Positions 63,033-64,000 of a stretch of DNA of 64,000 nt are shown one piece after another. The notes below the pieces were generated by a model. The model was not told the origin of the DNA. It worked only from the letters and a program-made list of their open reading frames with translations, and made no database searches. Source of the stretch: an uncultured bacterium (GTDB taxonomy: Bacteria; Cyanobacteriota; Vampirovibrionia; Gastranaerophilales; Gastranaerophilaceae); assembly GCA_949297715.1 (NCBI GenBank), contig CASFTJ010000002.1, positions 39,112-103,111 on the forward strand, written 5' to 3'. Position 1 is the stretch's first letter. Every line of letters starts with the position of its first letter. The translations under genes were made by a program, and so were the position numbers.

Positions 63033-63620
63033 ATGAAAAATTTAATTCTTATAATATTTTGTATTATTTGCTCATTGAATATAAATCTAAAAACATTTGC
63101 GCAAGGTTATTCGGAAGAAAAAGCGATGGCTGACAAATATCTTCAATATTTGGAAAGCCTGAATGCCTTTGATGAGAATAAAGACAAATATAAGGCAGAA
63201 TTTAAGGTGTTTAAGCGCGACGTAAATCGAAAAGAAAATATAGAAAGGATTAAATCGAATAATACAAAATCTGAAAACGGTTATAAAGTTAAACCGAATT
63301 ACAAAACACTTCGACAGCCGTATGATTATGATATGGACAGTATATCTTCAAAAGTGATTGTACTTGACGGTACTGATATTACAAGGGATGCTCTTGTCAG
63401 TTATGGTGTAATTTATGATAATTCGCCTGATTATGAATATGTGTATGATACAATGGGCAATTTACAGCAGGTTCAGATATCTGAAAAAGAATATAAAAAA
63501 ATCTACTCATATAATGGAAGTTTGCAGTCTGTAATTTATACGGGTTCAGACGGACAAATATATATGTATAATTCAAACGGGAAATACTGGCGCAGAATAA
63601 AAAATGAAAAATTGTGGTAA
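63033..63620 (+). CDS. Secreted YxYD-like repeat protein, paralogue 4
   Basis: The 195 residues have a signal peptide (LILIIFCIICSLNINLKTFA) and AAGGAG before the ATG. The middle (YLESLNAFDENKDKYKAEFK, then GYKVKPNYKTL) aligns with paralogue 3. The repeats are SPDYEYVYDTMGNLQQVQIS, YSYNGSLQSVIYT and YMYNSNGKYWRRIKNEKLW. It ends 23 bases before the convergent truncated pilin-like gene. It closes the four-gene array; the function is unknown. Confidence 0.75.
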   Translation: MKNLILIIFCIICSLNINLKTFAQGYSEEKAMADKYLQYLESLNAFDENKDKYKAEFKVFKRDVNRKENIERIKSNNTKSENGYKVKPNYKTLRQPYDYDMDSISSKVIVLDGTDITRDALVSYGVIYDNSPDYEYVYDTMGNLQQVQISEKEYKKIYSYNGSLQSVIYTGSDGQIYMYNSNGKYWRRIKNEKLW

Positions 63621-63643
63621 TTACCGGCTGAATTAAATATTAA

Positions 63644-64000
63644 TTACCATCGTATTCTTTTCGGATAATTTTTGGGAACTTTCCAACCGTTGCGTGCAAT
63701 TATTGCGGTGCAATAATTAGGTAAATCCCCGTCACAAGAATATGTGCTTCCTGTAAATAAAGATTCATCTTTTCCGTCCCAATTATGCAAATAAGGTTCG
63801 ATACCTTTATTGTACAAATATTTCCATTTTGTGGTATTTTCTATCGGGTAAAATTGAAATGCAAATGCGCATAAGCCAAAACTTTCTTTTTTGGGCAATT
63901 TTATACATTTTTCAGCATTACTAGGGAAAAATATTATCTCACGGTTCTGATGATATTGATAAGCAAAAGCACTTCCATCGGTTAATTCATATAAATAGCG
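63644..64000 (-). CDS. Type IV pilin-like protein, C-terminal part (5' end outside window)
   Basis: The frame is open to the right edge: the 118 visible residues run back in frame to 64000, with LTDGSAFAYQ and EIIFFPSNAEKC before the part that looks like a possible TTG start at 63898. The end (GIEPYLHNWDGKDES, then CTAIIARNGWKVPKNYPKR) matches the pilin-like protein at 33366 in order and spacing (GIEPY, WDG, Cys pair, NGWK, PK-YP-R). The N-terminal pilin leader is presumably beyond the window, so it is inferred. It converges with the secreted-protein array. Confidence 0.75.
   Translation of the reverse strand, partial: RYLYELTDGSAFAYQYHQNREIIFFPSNAEKCIKLPKKESFGLCAFAFQFYPIENTTKWKYLYNKGIEPYLHNWDGKDESLFTGSTYSCDGDLPNYCTAIIARNGWKVPKNYPKRIRW

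Noticed and set aside
1..64000. tRNA, rRNA, CRISPR, prophage or insertion sequence
   Set aside because: I read the intergenic gaps and saw no cloverleaf, repeat-spacer pattern, transposase or terminal inverted repeats. I could not run a search program, so small RNAs may be missed.

Overview
The window comes from a low-GC, non-photosynthetic relative of Cyanobacteria, most likely a gut Vampirovibrionia/Melainabacteria (Gastranaerophilales-like) bacterium. The strongest evidence is the RNA polymerase operon at 51745-60777, where beta' is split into separate RpoC1 and RpoC2 proteins in the order rpoB-rpoC1-rpoC2, as in Cyanobacteria. Several type IV pilin-like proteins with the KGFTM(S/A)EVLITLG leader agree with this. 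A TolC-type outer-membrane channel and a periplasmic lytic transglycosylase indicate a Gram-negative envelope. No photosynthesis genes, tRNA or rRNA genes, CRISPR arrays, phage genes or insertion sequences were seen.

Layout. 1-6860 (mostly minus strand): a truncated zinc-ribbon protein, dtd with an AbrB-like regulator, a pilin-like gene facing away from that regulator, rlmN with a cysteine-cluster protein, an EF-hand protein, an orphan acyl-CoA dehydratase activase, and two coiled-coil proteins. 7034-12888: a membrane pyrophosphatase, two envelope proteins of unknown role, and a GltA-type flavoprotein. 13021-21642: mutS2, an M20 peptidase, a lytic transglycosylase, an MTA-type phosphorylase, yggT, and the Trk potassium system. 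21774-27494: a TolC-MacA-MacB export operon, a tiny glycosyltransferase-like remnant, and a GT8 glycosyltransferase. 27532-34043 (minus): a SNF2/SWIM helicase, a DUF212 membrane protein, a prenyl diphosphate synthase, rsgA, and a pilin-like gene. 34156-38408: a small DNA-binding protein, efp-accB-accC, an XRE regulator, and another pilin-like gene. 38409-44001 (minus): tgt, ndk, a MATE transporter and mutS. 44040-51610: a membrane-anchored protein, then PSP1, gpsA, murQ, ribH, ccdA with a thioredoxin, and small membrane proteins. 51745-60777: the RNA polymerase operon. 61164-63620: four tandem secreted paralogues. 63644-64000: the end of a fourth pilin-like protein.

Working together. Translation and tRNA functions (dtd, rlmN, efp, tgt, rsgA), mismatch repair (mutS, plus the MutS2 nuclease), fatty-acid synthesis entry (accBC), isoprenoid synthesis and envelope work (gpsA, murQ, lytic transglycosylase, MacAB-TolC) make up the housekeeping core. 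The main accessory theme is secreted or surface proteins. All three complete pilin-like genes lie head to head with a small DNA-binding regulator, each of a different type (AbrB-like, short HTH, XRE), and each shared promoter region contains palindromes. I regard this recurring pilin-regulator module and the four-gene secreted-protein array as the most interesting content. Minus-strand genes are listed by their lower and upper coordinates, and several starts were shifted to the ATG with the better ribosome-binding site.
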